58,249 nt of DNA from an uncultured Oscillospiraceae bacterium (GCA_934675115.1 CAKUPH010000003.1:1-58249), one strand, 5' to 3'. Positions 49,597-57,321 are shown, counted from the first letter of the stretch. Made by a program: numbers and translations. The notes: generated by a model from the sequence alone, not told the origin.

Positions 49597-49667
49597 CTTA
49601 GGGAGAAAACGCGGATTCGACTTCGAACGCGAAAGACGCGTTCTCGCTCATAGCGTTTTCCCCTAAG
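49597..49667. mobile_element. Short element with terminal inverted repeats, copy 2
   Basis: CTTAGGGAGAAAACGC (49597-49612) and GCGTTTTCCCCTAAG (49653-49667) bound a unit that is the reverse complement of 86-157, with about ten differences by eye. The homology extends left through hairpin H1 to 49539. Copies about 49.5 kb apart in opposite orientation could support inversion of the DNA between them. Confidence 0.6.
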
Positions 49668-49752
49668 GACCCGTTTTTACGGGGGCGCAAAGAAATAGTA
49701 CATCCGCCTATTTCCGGCGCGGGGTAAGCCGACACACGAAGCCGCTAATTAT

Positions 49753-49884
49753 CGCTGCCGCTCCAATGGTGGTTGTTATAGATTTCCGGGCCGTCGGTCA
49801 GCGCCTGTTCGTTTGGTTTGCTTGTGGGTGCGGCAGCGCTAACGAGCGCCAATATTGCAAGTCAACGCCAGAGCAGCGGCAGCG
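49753..49884. other. Possible structured RNA or large inverted-repeat unit
   Basis: CGCTGCCGCT (49753-49762) pairs with AGCGGCAGCG (49875-49884), enclosing 112 nt that contain GCGCTAACGAGCGC, a stable small hairpin. A second partner for the left arm, CGGCAGCG at 49831-49838, would allow an alternative fold. No known RNA family was recognised, and 6S RNA was considered and not supported. Confidence 0.3.
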
Positions 49885-50005
49885 GAAATAGAAGAACTGC
49901 GTCTTAACGAAGTAGTCGGCAGAACCTCTGCGGCATAGCACAAGCAAGGCTATGCCAGTCCCCTCCTAAGGGGTACACAGGGGATTATCCCCTGTGCGCT
50001 TCTTT

Positions 50006-50035
50006 GGTGACTTTCTGTGCGTACAGAAAGTCACC
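50006..50035. repeat. Hairpin repeat H2
   Basis: GGTGACTTTCTGT, loop GCGT, ACAGAAAGTCACC: a 13-bp perfect stem, same inner TTTCTGT/ACAGAAA core as H1 but different outer pairs. Confidence 0.65.
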
Positions 50036-50133
50036 CCAGCGGAGCGTCCGCAGGACGCACCAAAGTCCTTCGCCGCTTTTCCGGCGAATACGGAAGAGGG
50101 GATTCAAGGTCTTCGCCCCTGAACGTGTCTTTG

Positions 50134-50182
50134 CCTACTTTCTGCACGAGCAGAAAGTAGGTCACCAACAGGCGAAACCTGT
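50134..50182. repeat. Hairpin repeat H3 plus CAGGCGAAACCTG motif
   Basis: CCTACTTTCTGC (50134-50145), loop ACGA, GCAGAAAGTAGG (50150-50161), followed at 50169-50181 by CAGGCGAAACCTG. This is the same composite as at 168-215, including the loop, while the stem pairs differ. Confidence 0.65.
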
Positions 50183-50240
50183 TTTTTCTCTTCTTTCGTG
50201 AAAGAAAAAAGGTGCAAAGGGCTTCGCCCTTTTGCTTTTC

Positions 50241-50268
50241 GTTTCTTTTCGCCTGTGCGAAAAGAAAC
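50241..50268. repeat. Hairpin repeat H4 abutting rplI stop
   Basis: GTTTCTTTTCGC, loop CTGT, GCGAAAAGAAAC. It touches the rplI stop codon on the minus strand, where it may stabilise the mRNA 3' end. Confidence 0.6.
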
Positions 50269-50715
50269 TCAGCCCTCGATGACGAGCACGTAGATCGTCC
50301 CCGTGACCTCATACCCCAGCCTGCACTTGACCTCGTAGGAGCCGAAGGCCTTGAAGGGCTCCGCCATGACGATCTTGCTCTTGTTCACGTCCAGATCGTA
50401 CTGCTTCTTCAGCTCCTCGGAGATCTCCTTGCTGGTGATGGAGCCGAACAGGCGGCCGCCCTGGCCGGCCTTGGCGGCGATCTTCACCTGGCAGCTCTTG
50501 AGCTGCTCGGCCAGCGCCTGAGCCTGGGCCTTCTCCTCAGCCTCCCGGGCCTTCTTGGCCTTATCCTGCATCTTCATGGTGTTGACGTTCTCGGCGGTGG
50601 CCTCCACCGCCAGCTTCCGGGGCAGCAGGAAATTGCGGCCGTATCCGTCGGATACCTCCACCATCTGGCCCTTCTTGCCCTGACCCTTCACATCTTGCTG
50701 TAAAATGACTTTCAT
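50269..50715 (-). CDS. rplI: 50S ribosomal protein L9
   Basis: This 148-aa protein has an N-terminal rRNA-binding domain with the signature MKVILQQDVKGQGKKGQMVE and VSDGYGRNFLLPRKLAVEA, a long connecting helix (about 40-75, KMQDKAKKAREAEEKAQAQA) and a C-terminal domain ending GTIYVLVIEG. The start is the ATG at 50715, 9 nt after AAGGAGG. It lies 41 bp downstream of gdpP, the conserved yybT-rplI pair. Confidence 0.97.
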   Translation of the reverse strand: MKVILQQDVKGQGKKGQMVEVSDGYGRNFLLPRKLAVEATAENVNTMKMQDKAKKAREAEEKAQAQALAEQLKSCQVKIAAKAGQGGRLFGSITSKEISEELKKQYDLDVNKSKIVMAEPFKAFGSYEVKCRLGYEVTGTIYVLVIEG

Positions 50716-50756
50716 TGTGTATTTCCTCCTTGGAATCAGTTGAATATTTTCAAAAA

Positions 50757-52763
50757 TCAAACGCTTTCGCTCTCTTCGCCATCGCCGTTGAAGTAGCGGT
50801 CGATGGACGCCAGCAGCAGCCGGTAGACCTCTTCCACCGTCATGCCCGGGATCTGAGCCCCGGCGGCGCTGCCGTTGCCGCCGCCGCCCAGCGCCTCCAC
50901 GATGACCTGCACGTTGGTGTCGTTCATACTCCGGGCGGACAGGATGACCTGCCCGTTGTCGGGGTAGAGGACGAAGGACGTGTTGATCCCCGCGATGTTC
51001 AGCAGCTCGTCCGCCGCCTGCGCCGCCGTCACCCGGCCCACGGCGTGGTCCACGGGGGCGATGGCGATGTCCTGCCGGTACATCCGGGCGTTCTGGATGA
51101 TGCTGTACTTGGCAATGGTGTCGGACAGGTCGTTCTGGAACATTTTCTTCACCTCGCCGGTGTCGCCCCCCGCCTGACGGAGGAAAGCCGCCGCCTCGAA
51201 GGTCCGGGCACCGGTGCGCATGGTGAAGTTCTTGGTGTCCAGCATGAGGCCCGCCATGAGGGCCTCCGCCTCGCCCCGGAGGAGGTCGGCGGGGTCCATG
51301 AGGTAGCTGATGAGCTCCGTCACCAGCTCGCTGGCGGAGGAGGCGTAGGGCTCGTGGAAGTTGAAGGCCGCACCCTCGATATAGGTGGCCGCCCGGCGGT
51401 GGTGATCGATAACCGCCACCTTGTTGCAGGAGGCCAGCATCTCCCGGCTCTGGACCTGCTCGGGCCGATTGGTGTCCACCACCACGAGGAGCGCCCGGGA
51501 ATCCGCCCGGAGCAGGGCCTCCTGGGTGTCCAGAAAGCTGTTTTTGTACTCCTCCATTTTCTCCACCCGGCGGTAGAGATCCTCGGCGGGGGTGTCCTTC
51601 TCATCCCGGATGAGGTAGGCGGGGATGCCCCGCTTGCGGGCGATGGCGCACACGCCCACCGCCGCGCCCACGGCGTCCATGTCCGGGGCCTTGTGGCCCA
51701 TGACGAACAGGCAGGACGCGTCGGACACCAACTCGCCCAAGGCCGAGGCCATGACGCGGCTCTTGACCTTGGTGCGCTTTTCCGTCTCCTTGGCCCGGCC
51801 GCCGAAAAATTCAAAGCTGAACCGGTTTTTCAGCACCACCTGATCGCCGCCGCGGCTGAGGGCCATCTCCACCGACAGGTTGGCGAACTGGTACAGCTCG
51901 GCCAGGCTCTCGCCGTCCACGCCGATGCCGATGGACAGCGTCACGGGGATGCGGCCGGGGGTCTCGATGGACCGGACCTCGTCCAGCAGGGAGAACTTCT
52001 CCGCCTTGAAGTCGGCGAGATACTGCTCCTCAAAAATAAACAGGTAGCGGTCCCGCTCCAGACGGCAGAACACGCCCTGCGCGTCCTGCGTCCACTGGGT
52101 GAACCGGCGGCTCACCTCGCTGAGCACCAGCGACCGGGCGGATTCCTCCAGTCCCTTGATGGCGTCCTCGTAGTTGTCCAGCAGCAGCACCGCAACCACC
52201 GGCCGGGTGGCCTGAAACACGTCCCGGGTGTTGGAAAGCTCCGTCACATCCACCCAGTAGGTGGTGGCCATGAACCCGCCGCCGCTGGTCATCCGGGCCA
52301 ACTGGCCGAAGACCTGATAGCGGTGGCCGCCCAGCTCCACCTCGCCGGGGCAGGCGTTCTTGCCCTCCATGAGCCAGCGGCTGTCGAAGCCAGGCACCGT
52401 GGCGGACAGCTTCAGGTCAAACACCCGGTCCTTTTCGCCGGAAATTTTCAGGAACTGCTTGTTGGTCCAGATGACCTCGTCCGTGTCCGGCCGGAACACC
52501 ACCACCGGCAGCGGGCAGTCCATGATGCCCGACCGGGTGGCCTGATCCACGTTGCCCTCCAGCTTTTCGAGGTACTTCGTGACCTCCTTCTGCTGGCGGC
52601 TGGTGGCCCGGCAGTAGAAGGCGTACAGCAGGATGACCACCGCCAGCTCGCCCACGGCCCAATAGTAGTACCCCAGAAACGCCGTGATCCCCGTGAACAC
52701 CAGCAGGCACACGAAGTACAGCTGAAATCTCGGCGTCATGATATTTGTTTTTTTCTTGCTCAT
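50757..52763 (-). CDS. gdpP: Cyclic-di-AMP phosphodiesterase GdpP
   Basis: This 668-aa membrane protein has two transmembrane helices (about 12-30 and 34-52), a degenerate PAS-like domain (about 75-170), a degenerate GGDEF domain (about 175-310) and a DHH/DHHA1 phosphodiesterase. DHH motifs are MGHKAPDMDAVGAA (about 355-368), VVVDTNRPEQVQS and VIDHHRRA; the DHHA1 part ends with GGGGNGSAAGAQ. It hydrolyses c-di-AMP to pApA and so controls potassium and osmotic balance. The gdpP-rplI order is conserved in Firmicutes. Divergent from ilvE. Confidence 0.95.
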   Translation of the reverse strand: MSKKKTNIMTPRFQLYFVCLLVFTGITAFLGYYYWAVGELAVVILLYAFYCRATSRQQKEVTKYLEKLEGNVDQATRSGIMDCPLPVVVFRPDTDEVIWTNKQFLKISGEKDRVFDLKLSATVPGFDSRWLMEGKNACPGEVELGGHRYQVFGQLARMTSGGGFMATTYWVDVTELSNTRDVFQATRPVVAVLLLDNYEDAIKGLEESARSLVLSEVSRRFTQWTQDAQGVFCRLERDRYLFIFEEQYLADFKAEKFSLLDEVRSIETPGRIPVTLSIGIGVDGESLAELYQFANLSVEMALSRGGDQVVLKNRFSFEFFGGRAKETEKRTKVKSRVMASALGELVSDASCLFVMGHKAPDMDAVGAAVGVCAIARKRGIPAYLIRDEKDTPAEDLYRRVEKMEEYKNSFLDTQEALLRADSRALLVVVDTNRPEQVQSREMLASCNKVAVIDHHRRAATYIEGAAFNFHEPYASSASELVTELISYLMDPADLLRGEAEALMAGLMLDTKNFTMRTGARTFEAAAFLRQAGGDTGEVKKMFQNDLSDTIAKYSIIQNARMYRQDIAIAPVDHAVGRVTAAQAADELLNIAGINTSFVLYPDNGQVILSARSMNDTNVQVIVEALGGGGNGSAAGAQIPGMTVEEVYRLLLASIDRYFNGDGEESESV

Positions 52764-52858
52764 GCATCCACCCCCGGAACAGCCGGAGCGATCCTCCGGC
52801 CCGGCCGTTTTCCGCCGCCTTCTCGCGCCAGAAACAGCCGCTATGGAACAGATATTAT

Positions 52859-52887
52859 ATTATAACAAACTAATTTCTCAAAAACAA
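52859..52887 (-). promoter_or_regulatory. gdpP-rplI promoter
   Basis: Minus strand TTGTTT (52887-52882), 17 bp, TATAAT (52864-52859). Confidence 0.65.
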
Positions 52888-52901
52888 GGTGAAAATCACC
52901 A

Positions 52902-52930
52902 TTGCACGCCGGTGAACGCCGTGCTAAAAT
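52902..52930 (+). promoter_or_regulatory. ilvE promoter
   Basis: TTGCAC (52902-52907), 17 bp, TAAAAT (52925-52930). The -10 box is inside the left arm of the operator palindrome. Confidence 0.65.
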
Positions 52931-52948
52931 AGGAGCATCATTTAGCAC
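52921..52948. promoter_or_regulatory. Operator-like palindrome at ilvE start point
   Basis: GTGCTAAA (52921-52928), 12 bp, TTTAGCAC (52941-52948): a perfect 8-bp inverted repeat whose left arm covers the -10 box. A repressor bound here would block ilvE transcription. Confidence 0.55.
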
Positions 52949-52973
52949 TTTAATCTGAAAGGACGTCCTTCAC

Positions 52974-54041
52974 ATGGCTGACATCAAAATCACGCTGACG
53001 AAGGAGCGCAAGCCCCTTCCCGATCCCGACACCCTTGTGTTCGGCAAGACCTTTACCGACCATATGTTCCTCATGAACTATGACGCCGGTCAGGGCTGGC
53101 ACGACGCCCGCATCGTGCCCTACGGCCCGCTGACGCTGGACCCCTCCTGCATGGTGTTCCACTACGCTCAGGAGCTGTTCGAGGGCATGAAGGCCTACCG
53201 CACCCCCGAGGGCAAGATCCAGCTGTTCCGGCCCATCGAAAATGCCCGCCGGTTCAACTCCTCCTGCGACCGTATGTGCATCCCCCCCATTGACGAGGAC
53301 TTCTTCGTGGAGGCCGTCAAGACCGTGGTGAACATCGACAAGGAGTGGGTCCCCCACAAGAAGGGCGCGTCCCTGTATATCCGTCCCTTCGTCTTCGCCA
53401 CCGACCCGTCTCTGGGCGTTCACGCCTCCCACAGCTATCTGTTCGCCATCATTCTCTGCCCCGTGGGCAATTACTATGCCGAGGGCCTGAATCCCGTGAA
53501 GATCTACGTGGAGACCGAGGACGTCCGCGCCGTCAAGGGCGGCACCGGCTACACCAAGTGCGGCGGCAACTACGCCTGCTCCATCCGCGCCGGCGAGCGC
53601 GCCGAGGAGAACGGCTACTCTCAGGTGCTGTGGCTGGATGGCGTCCACCGCAAGTACGTGGAGGAGGTCGGTGCCATGAACGTCATGTTCAAGATCAACG
53701 GCAAGGTGGTCACTCCCGCTCTCACCGGCTCCGTCCTGCCCGGCATCACCCGCAAGAGCTGCATCGAGCTGCTCCGGGACTGGGGCATTCCCGTGGAGGA
53801 GCGCCTGATCGAGGCCAAGGAGCTCTTTGATGCCGCCCGCAGCGGCCAGCTGGAGGAGGCATGGGGCACCGGCACCGCCGCCGTCGTCTCTCCCATCGGC
53901 GAGCTGGCCATGGGCGACGAGAAGGACATCGTCAGCGGCGGACACATCGGCCACGTCACCCAGCGGCTGTACGACACCCTCACCGGCATCCAGTGGGGCA
54001 CCGAGCCTGATCCCTACGGCTGGACCGTCCCCGTGGAGTAA
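52974..54041 (+). CDS. ilvE: Branched-chain amino acid aminotransferase
   Basis: This 355-aa fold-type IV PLP enzyme belongs to the long (eukaryote-like, BCAT) subgroup. It interconverts Leu, Ile and Val with their 2-oxo acids. YAQELFEGMKAY (about 63-74), the PLP lysine segment GTGYTKCGGNYA (about 189-200) and EVGAMNVMF and LTGSVLPGITR are canonical. The ATG at 52974 follows GAAAGGA. It is followed by a terminator, and amino acid export genes azlCD lie 1 kb downstream, giving a branched-chain theme. The operator at its promoter suggests specific control. Confidence 0.96.
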   Translation: MADIKITLTKERKPLPDPDTLVFGKTFTDHMFLMNYDAGQGWHDARIVPYGPLTLDPSCMVFHYAQELFEGMKAYRTPEGKIQLFRPIENARRFNSSCDRMCIPPIDEDFFVEAVKTVVNIDKEWVPHKKGASLYIRPFVFATDPSLGVHASHSYLFAIILCPVGNYYAEGLNPVKIYVETEDVRAVKGGTGYTKCGGNYACSIRAGERAEENGYSQVLWLDGVHRKYVEEVGAMNVMFKINGKVVTPALTGSVLPGITRKSCIELLRDWGIPVEERLIEAKELFDAARSGQLEEAWGTGTAAVVSPIGELAMGDEKDIVSGGHIGHVTQRLYDTLTGIQWGTEPDPYGWTVPVE

Positions 54042-54060
54042 TCAAACTCACAGAAACGAA

Positions 54061-54105
54061 AAAGCGCCCCGCTCCGGCAAAGCCGGGCGGGGCGCTCTCT
54101 GTTTT
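54061..54105. terminator. Bidirectional terminator
   Basis: AGCGCCCCGC (54063-54072) pairs with GCGGGGCGCT (54087-54096), with an inner CCGGC/GCCGG stem, and A-tract/T-tract flanks, between convergent ilvE and the lipid kinase. Confidence 0.88.
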
Positions 54106-54111
54106 TCCGTC

Positions 54112-55011
54112 TTATTCGCCGTAAGCCAGCACGAAGGCCCGGGGCAGGTTCTCCACCCGCGTTACCGCCCGCTCGCCGCCGAACTCGCCGTCCACCGTCC
54201 ACGCCACAGGCTTGTCGCAGGTAAACGTGACCTTTTCCGTCTGAAAGCCGGTGACGATGCCCTCGCTGCCGATGAGCTTCTGGCTGGTCAAGGCGGTCAG
54301 GATCTCCTGCCAGTCCAGAAGGTTCTTCGGCTCCCGCACCAGCAGCACCTCGAACCTGCCGTCGTCCAGCTTCACCACGTCCCGGGGCAGGTTCATCAGC
54401 CCGCCCACAGACACGGTGTTGCTCACCATGCCGTAGATGTAGTCGCCCTCGGTGACGAAGCCCTCGGCGCTCTCCACCTTCATGTGGAAGCTGGGCACGT
54501 TGAACAGCTTGCCCGCCCCCTGAAGGACGTAGGCGAAGTGCCCCAGCAGGTTTTTCGCCGCCTGCGGCGTGGCGTAGGACACGTCGGTAAACAGCCCGAA
54601 GGCCGCCACGTAAGTAAAGAAGCTGCCCTCCGCCCGGCCGAGGTCGCAGGGGCGGGGCACGCCGCCGCAGGCCGCCGCGGCAACCTTTGTCAGCTCCTTC
54701 GGCAGGTTCAGGTTCCGGGAAAAATCGTTGGTGGATCCGGCGGGGATGTACCCCAGCGCCGGACGGGACTCCTCCGGAATGCTCATCAGGCCGGACACCG
54801 TTTCATTCAGCGTCCCGTCGCCGCCGCAGCACACCACCCGGTCGTAGCCCGCGCTGGCCGCCGCCGTCCCGGTGGCATCGCCCCGGCTCTGGGTGGGATG
54901 GGCGGTGATCTCATAGCCCGCCTGGGCAAATACGTCCAGAATATCGGCAAGGCTGTTCCGGATCCGCTGCCGCCCGGCGTGGGCATTGTAAATAAATAGC
55001 AGACGTTTCAT
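54112..55011 (-). CDS. Diacylglycerol/lipid kinase family protein (DagK/YegS type)
   Basis: This 299-aa protein has an N-terminal nucleotide-binding domain: the phosphate-binding start LLFIYNAHAGRQR, the GGDGT motif as VVCCGGDGTLNETVSGL (about 60-76) and LGYIPAGSTNDFSRNL (about 87-102), then a beta-rich domain. It should phosphorylate diacylglycerol or a related lipid for phospholipid recycling. The start is the ATG at 55011; a GTG at 55020 lies inside the GAGGTG ribosome site. It is monocistronic and divergent from azlC. Confidence 0.92.
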   Translation of the reverse strand: MKRLLFIYNAHAGRQRIRNSLADILDVFAQAGYEITAHPTQSRGDATGTAAASAGYDRVVCCGGDGTLNETVSGLMSIPEESRPALGYIPAGSTNDFSRNLNLPKELTKVAAAACGGVPRPCDLGRAEGSFFTYVAAFGLFTDVSYATPQAAKNLLGHFAYVLQGAGKLFNVPSFHMKVESAEGFVTEGDYIYGMVSNTVSVGGLMNLPRDVVKLDDGRFEVLLVREPKNLLDWQEILTALTSQKLIGSEGIVTGFQTEKVTFTCDKPVAWTVDGEFGGERAVTRVENLPRAFVLAYGE

Positions 55012-55075
55012 GAAGTTCACCTCACGGTCTCATTATAGCCAAAGTTTCTCCCCTTTACAATAAACAAACTATGAA

Positions 55076-55092
55076 TTTGCACGCATTGCAAA
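55076..55092. promoter_or_regulatory. Operator-like palindrome at azlC promoter
   Basis: TTTGCA-CGCAT-TGCAAA, a 6-bp inverted repeat overlapping the -35 box. Possible site for an Lrp/AsnC-type or other regulator. Confidence 0.4.
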
Positions 55093-55114
55093 CAACGATT
55101 TTCTTTCGTATAAT
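55086..55114 (+). promoter_or_regulatory. azlCD promoter
   Basis: TTGCAA (55086-55091), 17 bp, TATAAT (55109-55114). Confidence 0.75.
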
Positions 55115-55162
55115 AAACAAATAAAGCGTATATTCCCGCATTTCACAAGGAAGTGGATCCCC

Positions 55163-55888
55163 ATGAAGCGCAAGACCCTGGCCGCTGCCTTTCCGTACAC
55201 CGTCCCCGTCCTGATGGGCTATCTGGCCATCGGCGTGGTGTTCGGCTGGATGCTGTCGGCCATTGGCTGCAACCCGCTCTGGTCGGTGGCCATGAGCGTC
55301 ACCATCTACGCCGGGAGCGGCCAGTATCTGGGCGTGAGCCTGCTGGGAAACGCCGCGCCGCTGGCGGACGTGGCCTTTCTGACGCTGGTCATCAATTTCC
55401 GCCATCTGGTGTACGGCTTGTCCATGCTGAAAAAGTTCAAGGGCATGGGCTGGCGGAAAATCTACATGATCTTCTCCCTCACCGACGAGACCTACGCCCT
55501 GCTGGCGGGAGTTAAGGCCCCGGAGGGCGTGGACGAAAAGGACTTTTACTTCACCATCGCCCTGCTCGACCAGATCTACTGGGTGGCCGGGTCCCTGCTG
55601 GGGGCCGTGGCCGGAGCCCTCATCACCATCAACACCGACGGCATCGACTTTGCCATGACCGCCCTGTTCATCGTCATCGCCGTGGATCAGTGGCGGTCGG
55701 CGGACCGGCATTTCCCCGCACTGCTGGGGGCAGGGGCCACGCTGATGTGCCTGCTGTGGCTGGGGCCAGACGGCGGGCGGTTCCTCATCCCCGCGCTGGG
55801 GCTGCTGGTGGCGGGCCTGCTGCTGGCCCGTCCCAAACTGGACAAGCCCGCTGAGGCGGAGCACCTGAAGGGAGGCGACGGACAATGA
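55163..55888 (+). CDS. azlC: AzlC-family branched-chain amino acid exporter subunit
   Basis: This 241-aa integral membrane protein has about seven helices. The family motif IYAGSGQYLGVSLL (about 49-62) and the early segment MGYLAIGVVFGWML are canonical, as is FRHLVYGLSM. With AzlD it exports branched-chain amino acids or analogues. The ribosome site is AAGGAAG, 9 nt before the ATG at 55163. It overlaps azlD by 4 nt. Its promoter carries a palindrome. Proximity to ilvE supports a role in branched-chain amino acid homeostasis. Confidence 0.93.
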   Translation: MKRKTLAAAFPYTVPVLMGYLAIGVVFGWMLSAIGCNPLWSVAMSVTIYAGSGQYLGVSLLGNAAPLADVAFLTLVINFRHLVYGLSMLKKFKGMGWRKIYMIFSLTDETYALLAGVKAPEGVDEKDFYFTIALLDQIYWVAGSLLGAVAGALITINTDGIDFAMTALFIVIAVDQWRSADRHFPALLGAGATLMCLLWLGPDGGRFLIPALGLLVAGLLLARPKLDKPAEAEHLKGGDGQ

Positions 55889-56214
55889 CCCCCATGCGCG
55901 CCGCGGCGGCCATCGCCGTCATGGCCCTCGTGACCTTCCTCACCCGGGCGCTGCCCTTCCTGCTCTTCGGCCGGGGCGGCAATCCTCCCCGCATCATCCT
56001 CTATCTGGGGCAGTATCTGCCCCCCGCCGTCATCGCCATGCTCATCGTCTACTGCCTGCGGAACATGAGCTTTTCCGCCCCCGCGGGCTGGGCCCCTGCC
56101 GTCATCGCCAGCGTGGCCGTGGCGGTGGTCCACGTCTGGAAGCGCAACAACATGCTGTCCATCGTGGGCGGCACCCTGCTCTACATGGCGCTGGTGCAGT
56201 TCGTATTCGCATAA
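55885..56214 (+). CDS. azlD: AzlD-family branched-chain amino acid exporter subunit
   Basis: This 109-aa membrane protein has four hydrophobic segments; it begins MRAAAAIAVMALVTFLTRAL (after a short MTP start) and shows the family pattern RALPFLLFGR followed by YLGQYLPPAVIAMLIVY. It is the small partner of AzlC. The ATGA overlap with azlC indicates coupled translation. A long bidirectional terminator follows, shared with the convergent TetR gene. Confidence 0.93.
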   Translation: MTPMRAAAAIAVMALVTFLTRALPFLLFGRGGNPPRIILYLGQYLPPAVIAMLIVYCLRNMSFSAPAGWAPAVIASVAVAVVHVWKRNNMLSIVGGTLLYMALVQFVFA

Positions 56215-56222
56215 ATTCCCGC

Positions 56223-56267
56223 AAAAAACGCGGGGCCGTACCAAAACGGTACGGCCCCGCGTTTTTT
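56223..56267. terminator. Bidirectional terminator
   Basis: A 20-bp perfect stem (56223-56242 with 56248-56267), loop AAAAC, beginning AAAAAACGCGGGGCCGTACC and ending in T6. Confidence 0.95.
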
Positions 56268-56270
56268 ATG

Positions 56271-56978
56271 TCATTTCCCGCCGCTCAGCGCCACCTCGTC
56301 CAGACTGAAGTCAAACTGCATAGCCAGCGTCTCAAACAGGCGGTGTACCGACTCCTCGGCGATGGTCTTGATGTCCAGCCCGTCCACAAAGGCGATGGCC
56401 TTCTCCTGCTCCTCCTCCGGCACCTTGTAGGCGCCGAGGGTCATGGTCAGGAATCGGTGGAGCTTTTTCTCCAGCGTGAAGTACTTGTCGCATTTCCGGG
56501 ACATATAGCCCCGCATGATGCCCGCCGTGCCGATGTCCAGCTCGTAGAAATCGCTCTCGCTGTACCCCGCCAGGTAACTGCCCATCAGGTGGTACAGCTC
56601 CGTGGACGCGTTCTGGTGGATGTACTCCGCCGCCTCCGGCTGGGTGTACGCCTCCAGATAGATGTCCCGCAGGTTTTCGTTCAGCTCCGTCAGCGTCAGC
56701 TGCACCGCCGTCTCCGCCGCGTAGATATACACCGGCGGCACGCCGGTGCCCACGGCCTTCCGGGCCTCGCCGAACTGATTGCTGAACATGAACTTCACCA
56801 GCTCCACCAGCACGCCGTCCTTGGCACGGAAAATGTTCTGGAACGTGCTGGCGGACACGTCCGCCTCCCGCAGGATCTCGGCCACCGTGGTGCGGTTGTA
56901 GCCCTTTTCCAGAAACAGCCGCACACAGGCGGTAAGGATCCTCTTTTTCGCCGCGAGACTCGCGTTTGTAATGGCCAT
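56271..56978 (-). CDS. TetR/AcrR-family transcriptional regulator
   Basis: This 235-aa protein has an N-terminal helix-turn-helix (AKKRILTACVRLFLEKGYNR, then TTVAEILREADVSASTFQNI, residues 10-49) and a large helical ligand-binding domain. The C-terminal half does not match a well-known subgroup. The gene is convergent with azlCD and alone; a near-perfect 27-bp palindrome upstream (57046-57072) is a good candidate for its own operator. The regulated genes are not clear: no divergent gene remains to the right, where mobile DNA begins. Confidence 0.9.
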   Translation of the reverse strand: MAITNASLAAKKRILTACVRLFLEKGYNRTTVAEILREADVSASTFQNIFRAKDGVLVELVKFMFSNQFGEARKAVGTGVPPVYIYAAETAVQLTLTELNENLRDIYLEAYTQPEAAEYIHQNASTELYHLMGSYLAGYSESDFYELDIGTAGIMRGYMSRKCDKYFTLEKKLHRFLTMTLGAYKVPEEEQEKAIAFVDGLDIKTIAEESVHRLFETLAMQFDFSLDEVALSGGK

Positions 56979-57045
56979 CCAGACCGCCCCCTCATTGGTT
57001 TCCGCGTACCTTTAAAGATACCACGCCCGCCGCCGCATCGCAAGT

Positions 57046-57072
57046 GGAATTGTAAATTTTCTTTACAATTCC
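57046..57072. promoter_or_regulatory. Large palindrome, TetR operator candidate
   Basis: GGAATTGTAAA (57046-57056), TTTTC, TTTACAATTCC (57062-57072): an 11-bp perfect inverted repeat 68 bp upstream of the TetR ATG. A weak minus-strand promoter (TTGCGA, 17 bp, TATCTT) lies just downstream of it. Confidence 0.55.
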
Positions 57073-57220
57073 CGCCGCGCGACATATTTTTTCTGCCTGT
57101 CAGGTTTCTCCGAAAAGCGCAGCCGGGCGATTCTCCCTTCAAAAAATGTCGCTCCCCCTTCCGCGGGGCGGTGCCTTTGCGCCGTACAAGTGTTTTCGCG
57201 CGGCGAAAACCTTGGCGCAA

Positions 57221-57239
57221 GGCGGATTCACTCCGCCCG
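57221..57239. repeat. 19-bp repeat, inverted copy of 42759-42777
   Basis: GGCGGATTCACTCCGCCCG is the exact reverse complement of 42759-42777 and is itself a small hairpin. The rest of 57073-57285 holds no visible gene. Confidence 0.6.
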
Positions 57240-57285
57240 AGCATTGAAATGCCGAAGGGTGGAGCGGCCAACGGGAGCGGAACCC

Positions 57286-57321
57286 AAAAAGGGAGACACG
57301 ATAAATCGTGTCTCCCTTTTT
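57286..57321 (-). terminator. Terminator behind the tRNA-Arg 3' end
   Basis: AAAAAGGGAGACACGAT (57286-57302) pairs with ATCGTGTCTCCCTTTTT (57305-57321). It abuts the CCA end of the tRNA fragment and is the original terminator of that tRNA gene. Confidence 0.88.

Larger units (their letters stand above)
49470..50268. other. 800-bp non-coding repeat region between dnaB and rplI
   Basis: No convincing ORF is present on either strand. The region contains the second copy of the TIR element (49597-49667), four hairpins of a related family (49559-49586, 50006-50035, 50134-50161, 50241-50268), a smaller one at 50191-50206, the palindrome CACAGGGGATTATCCCCTGTG (49976-49996) and a possible RNA fold enclosed by a 10-bp stem (49753-49884). 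It appears to be a sink for repeats or a structured non-coding RNA locus. Confidence 0.65.

Noticed and set aside
49753..49884. 6S RNA gene
   Set aside because: The length is short and the expected long hairpin with a central bubble mimicking an open promoter is not apparent, so only a generic structured region is reported.
50715..52865. 716-aa open frame opposite gdpP
   Set aside because: Antisense artefact: no motif, no ribosome site, and the DHH motifs of gdpP lie on the other strand.
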